Assembly: GCF_003003795.1 (NCBI RefSeq)
Contig: NZ_PVWK01000142.1
Coordinates: 1-64,000 of the forward strand
DNA: 64,000 bases
DNA from: Stenomitos frigidus ULC18
GTDB taxonomy: Bacteria; Cyanobacteriota; Cyanobacteriia; Leptolyngbyales; Leptolyngbyaceae
Direction of reading: 5' to 3'
The notes below the pieces were generated by a model. The model did not search any database. It saw only the letters and a list, made by a program, of their open reading frames with translations, and was not told where the DNA came from. A program made the position numbers and the translations under genes. Positions 19,110-27,438 of this stretch are shown one piece after another; position 1 is the first letter of the stretch; each line of letters begins with the position of its first letter.

Positions 19110-19670
19110 ATGCACACGGTAACTTCTACCCTTAAACAACCTTCGTTGCTTCAAGCTTTACTGGAAGGGTTTATTGACGGCGTACTGATACTGACTGATC
19201 AGGGGGAGTGGATCCATGCAAACGATCGCGCTCGTCGCATTTGTAACCAACTGACTCAAGGTCTGGCTCAGCCCGATCGCGTACCGCAAGAAATCTGGCG
19301 GACGTGTCAAGGCTTAATCGGTAGCCTCAAGCGCTATCCACAGACTGCTGTGACGTTCGAGGATGAGATTATCACTGGCAAAACAGTGTCTTATCGTATC
19401 CGCGCACAATGGTTGAATTTAGAGCTGTGGCAACATCCCTGCCTACTCATCACGCTAGAGGATCAGGTTCAATCGATACAGAGTACGGCGATCGCTGAAG
19501 GGCAGCAGTATCAGTTGACGCCGCGCGAACTAGATGTCTGGCTGCGCTATCGCGCTAGCTACACCTATAAAGAGATTGCAACAGAGCTGTATATCACCCA
19601 CAACACAGTGAAGAAACACATGAAAAATATTTTCGCTAAACGACAGATGGCGATCGCGATCGCAGACTAG
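19110..19670 (+). CDS. PAS-like / LuxR-type HTH transcription regulator
   Basis: A 186-aa DNA-binding protein. Residues 10-115 form a PAS-like sensor (ALLEGFIDGVLILTDQGEWI), and residues 130-186 a LuxR-type HTH (YQLTPRELDVWLRYRASYTY followed by KEIATELYITHNTVKKH). It has no receiver domain, so it is not a classic response regulator. The recognition helix HNTVKKHMKNIF is well conserved. It ends 87 bases before the convergent XRE-cupin gene. A role in regulating the methylamine cluster or ureEF is possible by position only. Confidence 0.82.
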   Translation: MHTVTSTLKQPSLLQALLEGFIDGVLILTDQGEWIHANDRARRICNQLTQGLAQPDRVPQEIWRTCQGLIGSLKRYPQTAVTFEDEIITGKTVSYRIRAQWLNLELWQHPCLLITLEDQVQSIQSTAIAEGQQYQLTPRELDVWLRYRASYTYKEIATELYITHNTVKKHMKNIFAKRQMAIAIAD

Positions 19671-19756
19671 CAATCGGCTTTCCATGCGGTTGTTCTTTGT
19701 CCAATTGGATGTGGGTCCAATGCAGCGATCGTGGCTGTAGGGGGCATTGCCCTGTC

Positions 19757-20383
19757 CTACGCATCCGTAGGCAGCATTGAATAGTAAATAATGGCAAGGA
19801 AGCGAATGGGTAAGGTAATCAGCTTTTCGGGGCCGTGAGGAATATCGCCGCGAAAGGTCAGAGAATCGCCCGGTTCCAGCAGATAGGTGGATTGCCCGTG
19901 ACGATATTCGATCGCGCCTTCCAGCATATAAATGAACTCCGTACCGGGATGCTCAAAGGTGGGAAACACTTCGGAGGCATCATCCATTGTGATCAGGAAG
20001 GGCTCGAAGAGTTTTGTGGGTCCCTGATCGTATGCCAACAGATGATAGGTGTGACCGCGTTTGGTGCCCCGACGCACCACTTCCATCCCTTCACCCTGTT
20101 TGACCAGTTGGGCACTCCCAGCAGGGATGTTGTAGTTGCGAAACAGCGTTGCCAATGACACGCCTAGCGCACTGGCGAGTTTAGCCAACGTTTCTAGACT
20201 GGTTGCGGTTTGCGCATTTTCGATCTTGGACAACATGCCACGCGAAATGCCGACCTGTTCAGATACTTCGGCGATCGTCAATCCATGCCGCTGTCGCAAG
20301 TCACGAATAGTGTTGCCCACATAGCGCTCTAATGTATGGTCAGAGACAGTTTGCTCAGGCTTCCCTGTCATTGCATCTGCCAT
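19757..20383 (-). CDS. XRE-family regulator with C-terminal cupin
   Basis: A 208-aa one-component regulator. Residues 20-75 form an XRE helix-turn-helix (HGLTIAEVSEQVGISRGMLS, then KIENAQTATSLETLAKLASA), and residues 125-200 a small cupin (GTEFIYMLEGAIEYRHGQ, LLEPGDSLTFRGDIPHGPEK). Proteins of this design regulate amine, amino acid and polyamine use, with the cupin binding the effector. It diverges from purU and the whole N-methylglutamate gene train, with a 12-bp perfect dyad between them, so it is the best candidate for local control of that train, probably as a repressor. Confidence 0.9.
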   Translation of the reverse strand: MADAMTGKPEQTVSDHTLERYVGNTIRDLRQRHGLTIAEVSEQVGISRGMLSKIENAQTATSLETLAKLASALGVSLATLFRNYNIPAGSAQLVKQGEGMEVVRRGTKRGHTYHLLAYDQGPTKLFEPFLITMDDASEVFPTFEHPGTEFIYMLEGAIEYRHGQSTYLLEPGDSLTFRGDIPHGPEKLITLPIRFLAIIYYSMLPTDA

Positions 20384-20441
20384 CGTTTACCTCAATGGGA
20401 CTGACGCAGAAACCGTGTTTCTGTCATGGAAAGACGCCGTA

Positions 20442-20474
20442 AGCATCCAGGTTGCATCCACAAACCTGGATGCT
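20442..20474. promoter_or_regulatory. Perfect 12-bp dyad, candidate operator of the XRE-cupin protein
   Basis: AGCATCCAGGTT at 20442-20453 and AACCTGGATGCT at 20463-20474 are exact complements with a nine-base centre that itself repeats GCATCC. A further CATCC/GGAT pair follows at about 20481-20494. The dyad lies between the two divergent start codons and upstream of the purU promoter. Confidence 0.6.
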
Positions 20475-20512
20475 CTCAAACATCCTTTTTTGGATAATAG
20501 CAGGAATTTTAG

Positions 20513-20541
20513 TTGACATATATGAATCAAAACGGGATGAT
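20513..20541 (+). promoter_or_regulatory. Candidate promoter of the methylamine gene train
   Basis: TTGACA at 20513-20518, a 17-base spacer, then GATGAT at 20536-20541 (or TGATAA at 20538-20543 with 19 bases). The -35 box is perfect and the -10 weak, as expected for a regulated promoter. The start codon of purU is 36 bases further on. Confidence 0.5.
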
Positions 20542-20576
20542 AAGCACTGAAGTTGCCTCAACGGAACGGGAATCCG

Positions 20577-21437
20577 ATGTCTTCTGTTCGACGCTATACT
20601 TTGACCCTTTCGTGCCCCGATCGCGTGGGTATTGTGGCAGCCGTGAGCACCTTTGTTGCCAATCATCAGGGGTGGATTGTCGAAGCGCAGCACCACGCCG
20701 ATCAGGTAGTCCAACGGTTTTTTATGCGGCAAGAAATTCTCGCCGATTCGCTTCCCTTTGGCATTGAGACGTTTCGGGAGCAGTTTGCGCCGATCGCCGA
20801 GTCCTTTCAGATGGATTGGAAAATTACCGATTCGGCACAGAAAAAGCGAGTAGTCATTCTGGTCTCGAAACTAGAGCATTGCTTGTATGACGTGCTGGCT
20901 CGGTGGCAAAGTGGCGAACTGGATGTGGAAATTCCCTGCGTTATTTCTAATCATGATGTCTTTCGTAAGTTTGTGGAGTGGCATGACATTCCCTTTCACT
21001 ATGTACCCGTGACGCCGGCAACTAAGGCAGACGCGTTTGCTAAAGTGATACATTTGTTTGAGCGTGTCGAGGGAGATGTGATGGTGTTGGCGCGGTATAT
21101 GCAGGTGTTGTCGCCAGAGATGTGCGATCACTATTCTGGACGCATTATTAACATCCATCATTCCTTTTTGCCGTCGTTTGTGGGTGCGAAACCATACCAT
21201 CAGGCGTATGAACGAGGCGTGAAATTAACGGGTGCAACCTGTCACTACGTCACGGCAGATCTTGATGCAGGGCCCATCATTGAGCAGGATGTGATTCGCA
21301 TTGACCACTCTGATTCTGTTGAAGATTTGGTGCGTTATGGCAAAGATATTGAGAAAACGGTTCTGGCAAGAGGCTTGCGTTATCACGTTGAAGATCGCGT
21401 GCTGGTGCATGGCAACAAGACCGTCGTGTTTCGTTAG
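20577..21437 (+). CDS. purU: Formyltetrahydrofolate deformylase
   Basis: PurU hydrolyses 10-formyl-tetrahydrofolate to formate and tetrahydrofolate in the cytosol. The 286-aa protein has an N-terminal ACT domain (RYTLTLSCPDRVGIVAAVST) and a C-terminal formyltransferase fold with the catalytic Asn-His-Asp set in IINIHHSFLPSFVGAKPYHQ and the Asp in ADLDAGPIIEQ. ATG 20577 is used; the in-frame TTG 20553 adds residues outside the ACT domain. It leads the gene train, 24 bases before mgdA. In this setting it would recycle the folate that accepts the methyl-derived C1 unit from N-methylglutamate. Confidence 0.93.
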   Translation: MSSVRRYTLTLSCPDRVGIVAAVSTFVANHQGWIVEAQHHADQVVQRFFMRQEILADSLPFGIETFREQFAPIAESFQMDWKITDSAQKKRVVILVSKLEHCLYDVLARWQSGELDVEIPCVISNHDVFRKFVEWHDIPFHYVPVTPATKADAFAKVIHLFERVEGDVMVLARYMQVLSPEMCDHYSGRIINIHHSFLPSFVGAKPYHQAYERGVKLTGATCHYVTADLDAGPIIEQDVIRIDHSDSVEDLVRYGKDIEKTVLARGLRYHVEDRVLVHGNKTVVFR

Positions 21438-21461
21438 ATTGTATTTTGATCAGAAAAAGCC

Positions 21462-22703
21462 ATGCCCTTGCGTCTGCTGAAATTTGGTTTTTCTAACAAG
21501 TACCCGGAACCCCGGATGTTTCGGCAACCCGATCGCCTCAAGTCGAGCTATGACGCGGTGATCATCGGTGCGGGTGGGCATGGACTTGCCGCAGCCTACT
21601 ATCTGGCGCGCGATCATGGGATGCATAACGTTGCCGTACTGGAAAAAGGCTACATCGGTGGTGGCAATACGGGGCGCAACACGACGATCATTCGCTCCAA
21701 CTACCTTACACCTGAAGGCGTAAAGTTCTACGATGAATCGGTGCGTCTCTGGCAGGACTTAGCGCAGGATTTCGACCTGAATTTATTTTATTCCACACGG
21801 GGACACTTTACGCTGGCACATACCGATGCCTCGGTGCGAACCATGCGCTGGCGATCGGAGGTCAACAAGCACTTTGGCATTGATAGCGAACTGGTCGATG
21901 CCGATGCCGTGCAAGAAGCCTGTCCACACATGGATATTACCTGTGGTGGACAGGCTCCCATTCTAGGCGCACTCTATCATGCGCCGGGAAGCATTGCTCG
22001 TCATGATGCAGTGGCTTGGGGCTATGGGCGTGGAGCCGATCAACGCGGTGTGGAAATCCATCAACAAACAGAGGTCTTAGGCATCACTGTGGAATCTGGT
22101 CGAGTGACAGGTGTGGAAACGTCACGGGGTAAGATTTCTACGTCACGAGTGTTATGCGCGGTGGCTGGATCAACCCCCCGGTTGCTGGACATGGTGGGGC
22201 TGCGATCGCCTCTCTACATCCATCCCCTGCAAGCAATGGTCAGCGAACCAATGAAAGCATGGCTTGATCCCATCATTGTTTCGGGTAGTCTCCATGTCTA
22301 CGTCAGCCAAACGGCGCGGGGAGAACTGGTGATGGGTGCGTCGCTTGACCCCTATGAATTGCATTCCACCCGATCAACTCTCGATTTTGTGGAAGGCTTA
22401 GCGGCTCACATGCTGGAACTCTTTCCCTTCCTGTCGCACGTCAAGGTAGTGCGGCAATGGGCGGGTATGGCAGACATGACTCCAGACTTTGCGCCCATTA
22501 TGGGAAAAACCGCGATCGACGGCTTCTATCTCGACTCTGGTTGGGGCACCTGGGGTTTCAAAGCAACCCCTGTTGCCGGTAAGACGATGGCCTCTACGGT
22601 AGCGAACGATCGCAATCATGAGTTGATTGAGGACTTTTCCCTCGATCGCTTCGCTAACTATGCCCTGGTTGGTGAAAAGGGTGCAGCATCGGTAGGACAT
22701 TGA
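21462..22703 (+). CDS. mgdA: N-methylglutamate dehydrogenase subunit A (sarcosine oxidase beta-like)
   Basis: An FAD-binding subunit of the heterotetrameric sarcosine oxidase family, which oxidises N-methyl groups of amino acids. The 413-aa protein has the Rossmann motif DAVIIGAGGHGLAAAYYLAR, the second FAD segment LEKGYIGGGNTGRNTTIIRS with the region that carries the covalent flavin in the family, and the C-terminal GFYLDSGWGTWGFKATPVAG. The neighbours gmaS and mgsABC make N-methylglutamate the more likely substrate than sarcosine. The name mgdA therefore rests on context. Two unrelated small genes separate it from mgdB. Confidence 0.85.
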   Translation: MPLRLLKFGFSNKYPEPRMFRQPDRLKSSYDAVIIGAGGHGLAAAYYLARDHGMHNVAVLEKGYIGGGNTGRNTTIIRSNYLTPEGVKFYDESVRLWQDLAQDFDLNLFYSTRGHFTLAHTDASVRTMRWRSEVNKHFGIDSELVDADAVQEACPHMDITCGGQAPILGALYHAPGSIARHDAVAWGYGRGADQRGVEIHQQTEVLGITVESGRVTGVETSRGKISTSRVLCAVAGSTPRLLDMVGLRSPLYIHPLQAMVSEPMKAWLDPIIVSGSLHVYVSQTARGELVMGASLDPYELHSTRSTLDFVEGLAAHMLELFPFLSHVKVVRQWAGMADMTPDFAPIMGKTAIDGFYLDSGWGTWGFKATPVAGKTMASTVANDRNHELIEDFSLDRFANYALVGEKGAASVGH

Positions 22704-22745
22704 TTGGGGGAGTGGGGAGTGGGGAGTCGGAATTGAGGAGGGTTT

Positions 22746-23048
22746 ATGGTGCTTGAGGTGGCGATGTTGATGGTCAAAAGTGGTCTGGAGCAGGCGTTTG
22801 AAACCTCGTTCCGGCAAGCATCTTTCTTGATAGCATCCATGCCGGGGTATGACTCTCATGAACTCCATCAATGCCTTGAAGTGCCCGGAAAATATTTACT
22901 GTTGGTGCGATGGCAGGCATTGGAAGATCATACGATTGGCTTTCGGGAATCACCCACTTATCAAAAATGGAAACAGCTTCTCCATCACTTTTATGAACCT
23001 TTTCCAGTGGTCGAGCATTTTACAGAAGTCCTTAGTTGGAAGCGGTAG
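22746..23048 (+). CDS. Antibiotic biosynthesis monooxygenase (ABM) domain protein
   Basis: A 100-aa single-domain protein of the dimeric alpha-beta barrel (ABM) superfamily: hydrophobic strand VLEVAMLMVKSG, helix FETSFRQASFLIAS, strand YDSHELHQC, then YLLLVRWQALEDH and the typical FRESPTYQKWKQLLHHFYEP. Members range from cofactor-free monooxygenases to haem-degrading enzymes and enzymes of no known activity. It is preceded by a low-complexity G-rich stretch and followed by a phosphatase-like gene; both interrupt the usual mgdA-mgdB order. Confidence 0.8.
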   Translation: MVLEVAMLMVKSGLEQAFETSFRQASFLIASMPGYDSHELHQCLEVPGKYLLLVRWQALEDHTIGFRESPTYQKWKQLLHHFYEPFPVVEHFTEVLSWKR

Positions 23049-23081
23049 GGGTGAAGGATTCCGGTAAATGTGATGGAGCTT

Positions 23082-23411
23082 ATGAAGAAATTGCTCTTTG
23101 TGTGCGGCAAAAATCATCTACGTAGCCCGACCGCTGAAATGCTTTTCTCGCGCTATGAGGGTTTAGAGGTTGCATCGGCAGGAATCGATCGGGATGCAGA
23201 CACACCACTATCTAACGAAGCAATCCAATGGGCAGATATTATCTTTGTGATGGAGAACGTACACCGAAGTAAGCTCTCAAAAAAGTTTCAGCGTCATCTC
23301 AATGGTAAACGAATCGTTTGTTTGGATATTCGTGATGAGTATGAGTATATGGAACCAGCTTTGGTAGAACTCCTTGAGAGAAAAGTATTGCCGCTGTTAG
23401 GCACCTTTTAG
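23082..23411 (+). CDS. Low-molecular-weight protein tyrosine phosphatase-like protein
   Basis: A 109-aa short member of the LMW-PTP superfamily. The phosphate-binding loop is VCGKNHLRSPTAE, fitting C-x5-R-S, so the nucleophile Cys and the Arg are kept. The late general-acid region is DIRDEYEYM, with Asp in place of the usual DP motif. It is shorter than the classical 150-residue enzymes. ATG 23082 places the strand KKLLFVC at the N-terminus as in the family; an upstream frame extends to 23070. Substrate unknown; its presence inside the mgd genes looks accidental. Confidence 0.8.
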   Translation: MKKLLFVCGKNHLRSPTAEMLFSRYEGLEVASAGIDRDADTPLSNEAIQWADIIFVMENVHRSKLSKKFQRHLNGKRIVCLDIRDEYEYMEPALVELLERKVLPLLGTF

Positions 23412-23444
23412 CATTGAGAAAAACGACCTGTGATGGATGGGATG

Positions 23445-23708
23445 AGCATGAAATTAATGGTGTGTCCAATTAACGGTACTCGACCGCTTTCTGAATTTGT
23501 GTATGGCGGCGAAGTACGTCCCATGCCCGATCCACAGTCATTAGATGATGCAATGTGGGCAGATTATGTGTTTAACCGTAATGGTGCCGCAGGTGTGAAG
23601 CAAGAATGGTGGTGCCATACGCCGAGCAATACCTGGTTTTTGGTCGATCGCAATACCCTAACCGATGAAATTCTTCGCACCTATTTGTTCAGTGAGGATG
23701 CAGCATGA
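23445..23708 (+). CDS. mgdB: N-methylglutamate dehydrogenase subunit B (sarcosine oxidase delta-like)
   Basis: The small subunit of the heterotetramer. The core reads MVCPINGTRPLSEFVYGGEV, then ADYVFNRNGAAGVKQEWWCH and FLVDRNTLTDEIL, which is the layout of SoxD-type delta subunits (about 90 residues). SoxD of true sarcosine oxidases binds zinc through a CxxC pair plus His and Cys; here the second Cys of the pair is Asn (CPIN), while WWCH is kept. ATG 23445 or 23430 could be the start. It overlaps mgdC by four bases (ATGA), so the subunits are coupled. Confidence 0.85.
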   Translation, partial: SMKLMVCPINGTRPLSEFVYGGEVRPMPDPQSLDDAMWADYVFNRNGAAGVKQEWWCHTPSNTWFLVDRNTLTDEILRTYLFSEDAA

Positions 23709-26700
23709 GTCAACGACTGCCACCGCTACCGGGCGAATGGATCGATCGCACTCAGCCGATCGACTTCACGTTTGAAGGCACAACCTTTCGAGGCTACGCA
23801 GGCGATACCATCAGTAGCGCGTTGTGGGCAGCGGGTCAGCACATTTTGGGACGTAGCTTCAAATATCATCGTCCACGTGGGCTGTTGAGCTTTGCCAATC
23901 ACGACATCAACACGCTGATGCAAGCTGGTCAGGTGCTGAATGTTCGAGCAGATGTCACGCCGTTAGAAGCGGGAATGGCGCTCACCGCCATTAATACGGT
24001 GGGTGGCGTGATGGGCGATCGTGCCAGCGTCCTCAACTTCTTTTCACCCTTTCTGCCCGTTGGTTTCTACTACAAAGCCTTTTTAGATCGAAAACTCTTC
24101 CCTTTTTGGGAACGCCTGATTCGCCGCATGACTGGGTTAGGCGAAGGCGATCCATCAACGCCCCACATTCGCACACCCAAACGCTACGACTTTTGTGATG
24201 TGTTGGTAATTGGTGCGGGTGTTTCCGGACTGGCAGCGGCTCTGGCAGCAGCGAATGCAGGCGCAGATGTGGTCGTTGTTGATGAGAATGCGAAAGCTGG
24301 TGGGTCGGGCAGTTATCAATTGGGCGGTGATGGTTCTCTCGCCGAGAAAACCAATGAATTGCTGGCGGCGATCGCCACCCATCCCACTATTCGCCTCTAC
24401 ACGGGAACACAGGCAGCAAGCTATTACGCCGATCACTGGATTCCCCTGGTCGATCGCGATCGGCTCTCCAAAATGCGGGCCAAGGCAGTCATTGTTGCCA
24501 GCGGTGCTTATGAACAGCCAGCCGTTTTTCACAACAATGACCTTCCGGGTGTGATGCTGGCATCGGCTGCTCAACGGCTTATCTATCGCTATGCGGTGAA
24601 ACCCATGCAACGGGCAGTCGTTTTGGTGGCGAATAGTGATGGGTATCGAGCGGCATTGGATCTGGCGGCGCATGGGGTGATTGTGATGGCGATCGTCGAT
24701 CTGCGCCCCACTCCGGTAGTAACGGAGCTCACGCAAAGGGCGCGATCGCAGAACATTCCCATCTTTACAGGACATTGCATCTACGAAGCAAAGGGAAATC
24801 CAGCAGGCGATGGCATTTCCAGTGTGGTGATTTGTCCCTTGGATAGAAATGGTGAGCCGCTCATTGGACAGAAACGAACGATCGCCTGTGATGGCATTGC
24901 CATGAGTGTGGGTTGGGCACCGACCGCAAATTTGCTGTATCAAGCGGGTGCCAAAATGCGTTTTGATGACCACTTGCAGCAGTTTGTGCCAGATGTGTTG
25001 CCTGCGGGCGTTTTTGCCTGTGGTCGAGTCAATGGCATCTTTCAGTTTGAGCCGAAAAGGCTGGATGGCGATCGCGCTGGGATGGCAGCAGCAGCTTATC
25101 TAGATTTTGAAAACTCACACACCCACAATTCGGTATACGAGGGACTAGAGCCGAAGCAAGCAGCACCTTTCGGGGGGCGTGGGGGAGTTAGGCCCCCACA
25201 TGGCGGGGGCACGGGGGGAAGTCCCCCGGTCAGGACTGCAAACGCAGCCCAGATATTTATACACAGCAGTTCGTTCAGGAGTGAGAGTGTTTCTCATCCC
25301 TGGCCGATCGTCCCCCATCCACACGGCAAAAACTTTGTGGATTTTGACGAGGATCTGCAACTCAAAGACTTCTACAATGCTGCACAGGAAGGATTTGACA
25401 ACATTGAACTCCTCAAGCGCTACACCACGGTAGGGATGGGACCCAGCCAGGGTAAGCATTCCAACATGAATGCTCTACGAATTCTGGCACGCATTACGGG
25501 TAAAACTCCTGGAGCAGTGGGTACAACAACCGCACGACCGTTTTTCCATCCGGTGCCTCTGTCTCATCTAGCAGGGCGTGGGTTTACACCAGAGCGTCAA
25601 ACACCGCTGCATAGTTGCCATGCTGCATTGAACGCAACATTCATGCTGGCGGGGAACTGGCGGCGACCCGAATACTACGCTCAATCGGGAAAAAGCCGTG
25701 AGGAATGCATTGGGGCGGAAGCGATCGCTGTTCGTACTCAGGTCGGCATCATCGACGTGGGCACCTTGGGCAAGCTGGAAATCCGGGGTGCTGATGCGGC
25801 TGCATTTCTGGAGCGCGTCTACACCGGACGCTACGCCAATCTGAAAGTCGGGATGTCTCGCTATGCCCTGATGTTGGATGAAACGGGTGTCATTGTGGAT
25901 GATGGCGTGATTGCTCGCTTTGAAGCCGAGCATTTCTACTTCACGACAACGACATCCGGTGCAGCGAATATTTATCGCGAACTGTCGCGACTCAATACGA
26001 TGTGGCGCTTAGACTGCGGCATTGTGAACACAACAGGGGCACGATCGGCCATCAATCTAGCAGGCCCTTACGCCCGTGAAGTGCTTGCCAAACTCACCGA
26101 TCTGGATTTGTCCAGTAGCGCCTTCCCCTACCTTGGTGTGCGTCAGGCAACTGTGGCTGGCATTCCCGCTTTACTCCTACGCGTTGGTTTTGTGGGTGAA
26201 TGGGGCTATGAAATTCACGTCCCGGCAGACTCCGCGCTCGCGCTCTGGGATGCTCTGCTAGAAGCGGGTGCAGACTACGGTATTACCCCCTTTGGCGTCG
26301 AAGCGCAGCGGCTGTTGCGATTGGAGAAAGGGCACCTGATTGTTGGGCAGGATACCGACGGTTTGACCACTCCGCGAGAGGCTGGTTTGGGATGGGCTGT
26401 CAAACTGGATAAGCCATTTTTCATTGGTCAACGGAGTTTGCAAAGTATGGCAAAACGTCCGGTCAAACACACGTTGGTGGGCTTTATGCTGGAGCCATTT
26501 CAAGGGGTGCCGCCCCAAGAGTGTCATTTAGTGATCGATCGCGATGAGATTGCGGGTCGTGTCACCAGTATTGCCTACAGCCCCTCACTGCAACGGTTTA
26601 TTGGGTTGGCATACGTGAGAACAGAGTTAGCAACGATGGGCGATCGCATCTCCATTCGCCGCTCCGATGCTTCCTTTGTCACTGCAACCATCAGTCCTAC

Positions 26701-26770
26701 ACCGTTCTACGATCCTGAAAACCTCCGCCAGAAAGAATCCATTCCCAAACGTGAGGAGGTTGCGGTATGA
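23705..26770 (+). CDS. mgdC: N-methylglutamate dehydrogenase subunit C (sarcosine oxidase alpha-like)
   Basis: The large subunit, 1021 residues. Residues 8-90 are a plant-ferredoxin-like domain without cluster Cys (GDTISSALWAAGQ); 165-460 a pyridine-nucleotide-disulfide type FAD/NAD domain (VLVIGAGVSGLAAALAAANA); the C-terminal half (about 640-1000) a GcvT-type aminomethyltransferase that passes the methyl carbon to tetrahydrofolate (GFVGEWGYEIHVPADSA, GVEAQRLLRLEKGHLIVGQ). Between the halves, at about residues 480-530, lies a Gly/Pro-rich stretch (GGRGGVRPPHGGGTGG) coded by a hairpin repeat; I do not expect it in homologues. The frame stays open. It overlaps mgdB and mgdD by four bases each. 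Confidence 0.9.
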   Translation: MSQRLPPLPGEWIDRTQPIDFTFEGTTFRGYAGDTISSALWAAGQHILGRSFKYHRPRGLLSFANHDINTLMQAGQVLNVRADVTPLEAGMALTAINTVGGVMGDRASVLNFFSPFLPVGFYYKAFLDRKLFPFWERLIRRMTGLGEGDPSTPHIRTPKRYDFCDVLVIGAGVSGLAAALAAANAGADVVVVDENAKAGGSGSYQLGGDGSLAEKTNELLAAIATHPTIRLYTGTQAASYYADHWIPLVDRDRLSKMRAKAVIVASGAYEQPAVFHNNDLPGVMLASAAQRLIYRYAVKPMQRAVVLVANSDGYRAALDLAAHGVIVMAIVDLRPTPVVTELTQRARSQNIPIFTGHCIYEAKGNPAGDGISSVVICPLDRNGEPLIGQKRTIACDGIAMSVGWAPTANLLYQAGAKMRFDDHLQQFVPDVLPAGVFACGRVNGIFQFEPKRLDGDRAGMAAAAYLDFENSHTHNSVYEGLEPKQAAPFGGRGGVRPPHGGGTGGSPPVRTANAAQIFIHSSSFRSESVSHPWPIVPHPHGKNFVDFDEDLQLKDFYNAAQEGFDNIELLKRYTTVGMGPSQGKHSNMNALRILARITGKTPGAVGTTTARPFFHPVPLSHLAGRGFTPERQTPLHSCHAALNATFMLAGNWRRPEYYAQSGKSREECIGAEAIAVRTQVGIIDVGTLGKLEIRGADAAAFLERVYTGRYANLKVGMSRYALMLDETGVIVDDGVIARFEAEHFYFTTTTSGAANIYRELSRLNTMWRLDCGIVNTTGARSAINLAGPYAREVLAKLTDLDLSSSAFPYLGVRQATVAGIPALLLRVGFVGEWGYEIHVPADSALALWDALLEAGADYGITPFGVEAQRLLRLEKGHLIVGQDTDGLTTPREAGLGWAVKLDKPFFIGQRSLQSMAKRPVKHTLVGFMLEPFQGVPPQECHLVIDRDEIAGRVTSIAYSPSLQRFIGLAYVRTELATMGDRISIRRSDASFVTATISPTPFYDPENLRQKESIPKREEVAV
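25152..25290 (+). repeat. G-rich palindromic repeat inserted in frame in mgdC
   Basis: The segment holds consecutive hairpins: GTGGGGG (25179-25185) with CCCCCAC (25193-25199), and CGGGGG (25212-25217) with CCCCCG (25223-25228). Its composition differs from the rest of mgdC and recalls the GC-rich repeats at 48.3 and 51.9 kb. It encodes a Gly/Pro/Ser-rich linker at the boundary between the FAD and folate domains. Ends are approximate. Confidence 0.6.
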
Positions 26771-27438
26771 AGACACGTCGCGTGAGTCCAGTGCATGATG
26801 TACTCCAATCTCTTGATGGATCGTGGCGTGATGTGAATAAAATGCCATCGTTGGTGACAATGCCGAATGACGCTGCGATCGCTTCCCGTTTAGGTATTGC
26901 CGATGTCTCCTGCCTGACTCGCTTCGGAGTCAAAGGAGCCAATGCAGCCGCTTGGTTATTAAATGAAGGCATCACAACACCCGATCGACCCAATACCTGG
27001 AGTCCGCTTCCCGACGGTGGCATCATTGCTCGTCTTGGTTTAACAGAATTTTTGATCGAAGACAGTTTGCACAGCCACATTGCACCACAATTGGCGGAAG
27101 CTTGTCAGCAACCACCCGCCAAAGTCTATCCCGTCTTGCGTCAGGATGCCGCGATCGTCCTTTGTGGCTCAGCGGTCAACGAACTACTGCTGCAAACCTG
27201 TAGCGTTAACTTTTGCGCTTTATCATTACTGGAGCGTCCCGTTATCCTCACCTCAATGGTGGGGGTCGCTGTGATTATTATTCCGGGGGAACGCAATGGA
27301 CAACCCTTCTATCGCCTCTGGTGTGATGGTACTTTTGGAGCATATCTGTGGCGGACGTTGGTGGCGATCGTAGAAGAGTTAGGTGGGGGGATTGTCGGCT
27401 TGGAGACAGTGATGAGGGATAAAAGTTTTGAGTTTTGA
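26767..27438 (+). CDS. mgdD: N-methylglutamate dehydrogenase subunit D (sarcosine oxidase gamma-like)
   Basis: The gamma subunit of the heterotetrameric oxidase family, 223 residues, with a shortened GcvT-like fold. Recognisable points are IADVSCLTRFGVKGANAAAW, the middle RLGLTEFLIED, and the C-terminal FYRLWCDGTFGAYLWRTL. It overlaps mgdC by four bases, so all four subunits would be made in step. SoxG-type proteins vary strongly, so the assignment leans partly on position. After it comes a 183-base spacer with low-complexity repeats before gmaS. Confidence 0.85.
   Translation: MKTRRVSPVHDVLQSLDGSWRDVNKMPSLVTMPNDAAIASRLGIADVSCLTRFGVKGANAAAWLLNEGITTPDRPNTWSPLPDGGIIARLGLTEFLIEDSLHSHIAPQLAEACQQPPAKVYPVLRQDAAIVLCGSAVNELLLQTCSVNFCALSLLERPVILTSMVGVAVIIIPGERNGQPFYRLWCDGTFGAYLWRTLVAIVEELGGGIVGLETVMRDKSFEF

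Noticed and set aside
24155-24973. Minus-strand frame of 272 aa inside mgdC
   Set aside because: Shadow of a certain coding region; composition rich in His, Arg and Cys with no motif.
21462-27438. Plain sarcosine oxidase SoxBDAG
   Set aside because: Possible by sequence class, but the adjacent gmaS and mgsABC make N-methylglutamate dehydrogenase the better reading; kept as alternative.
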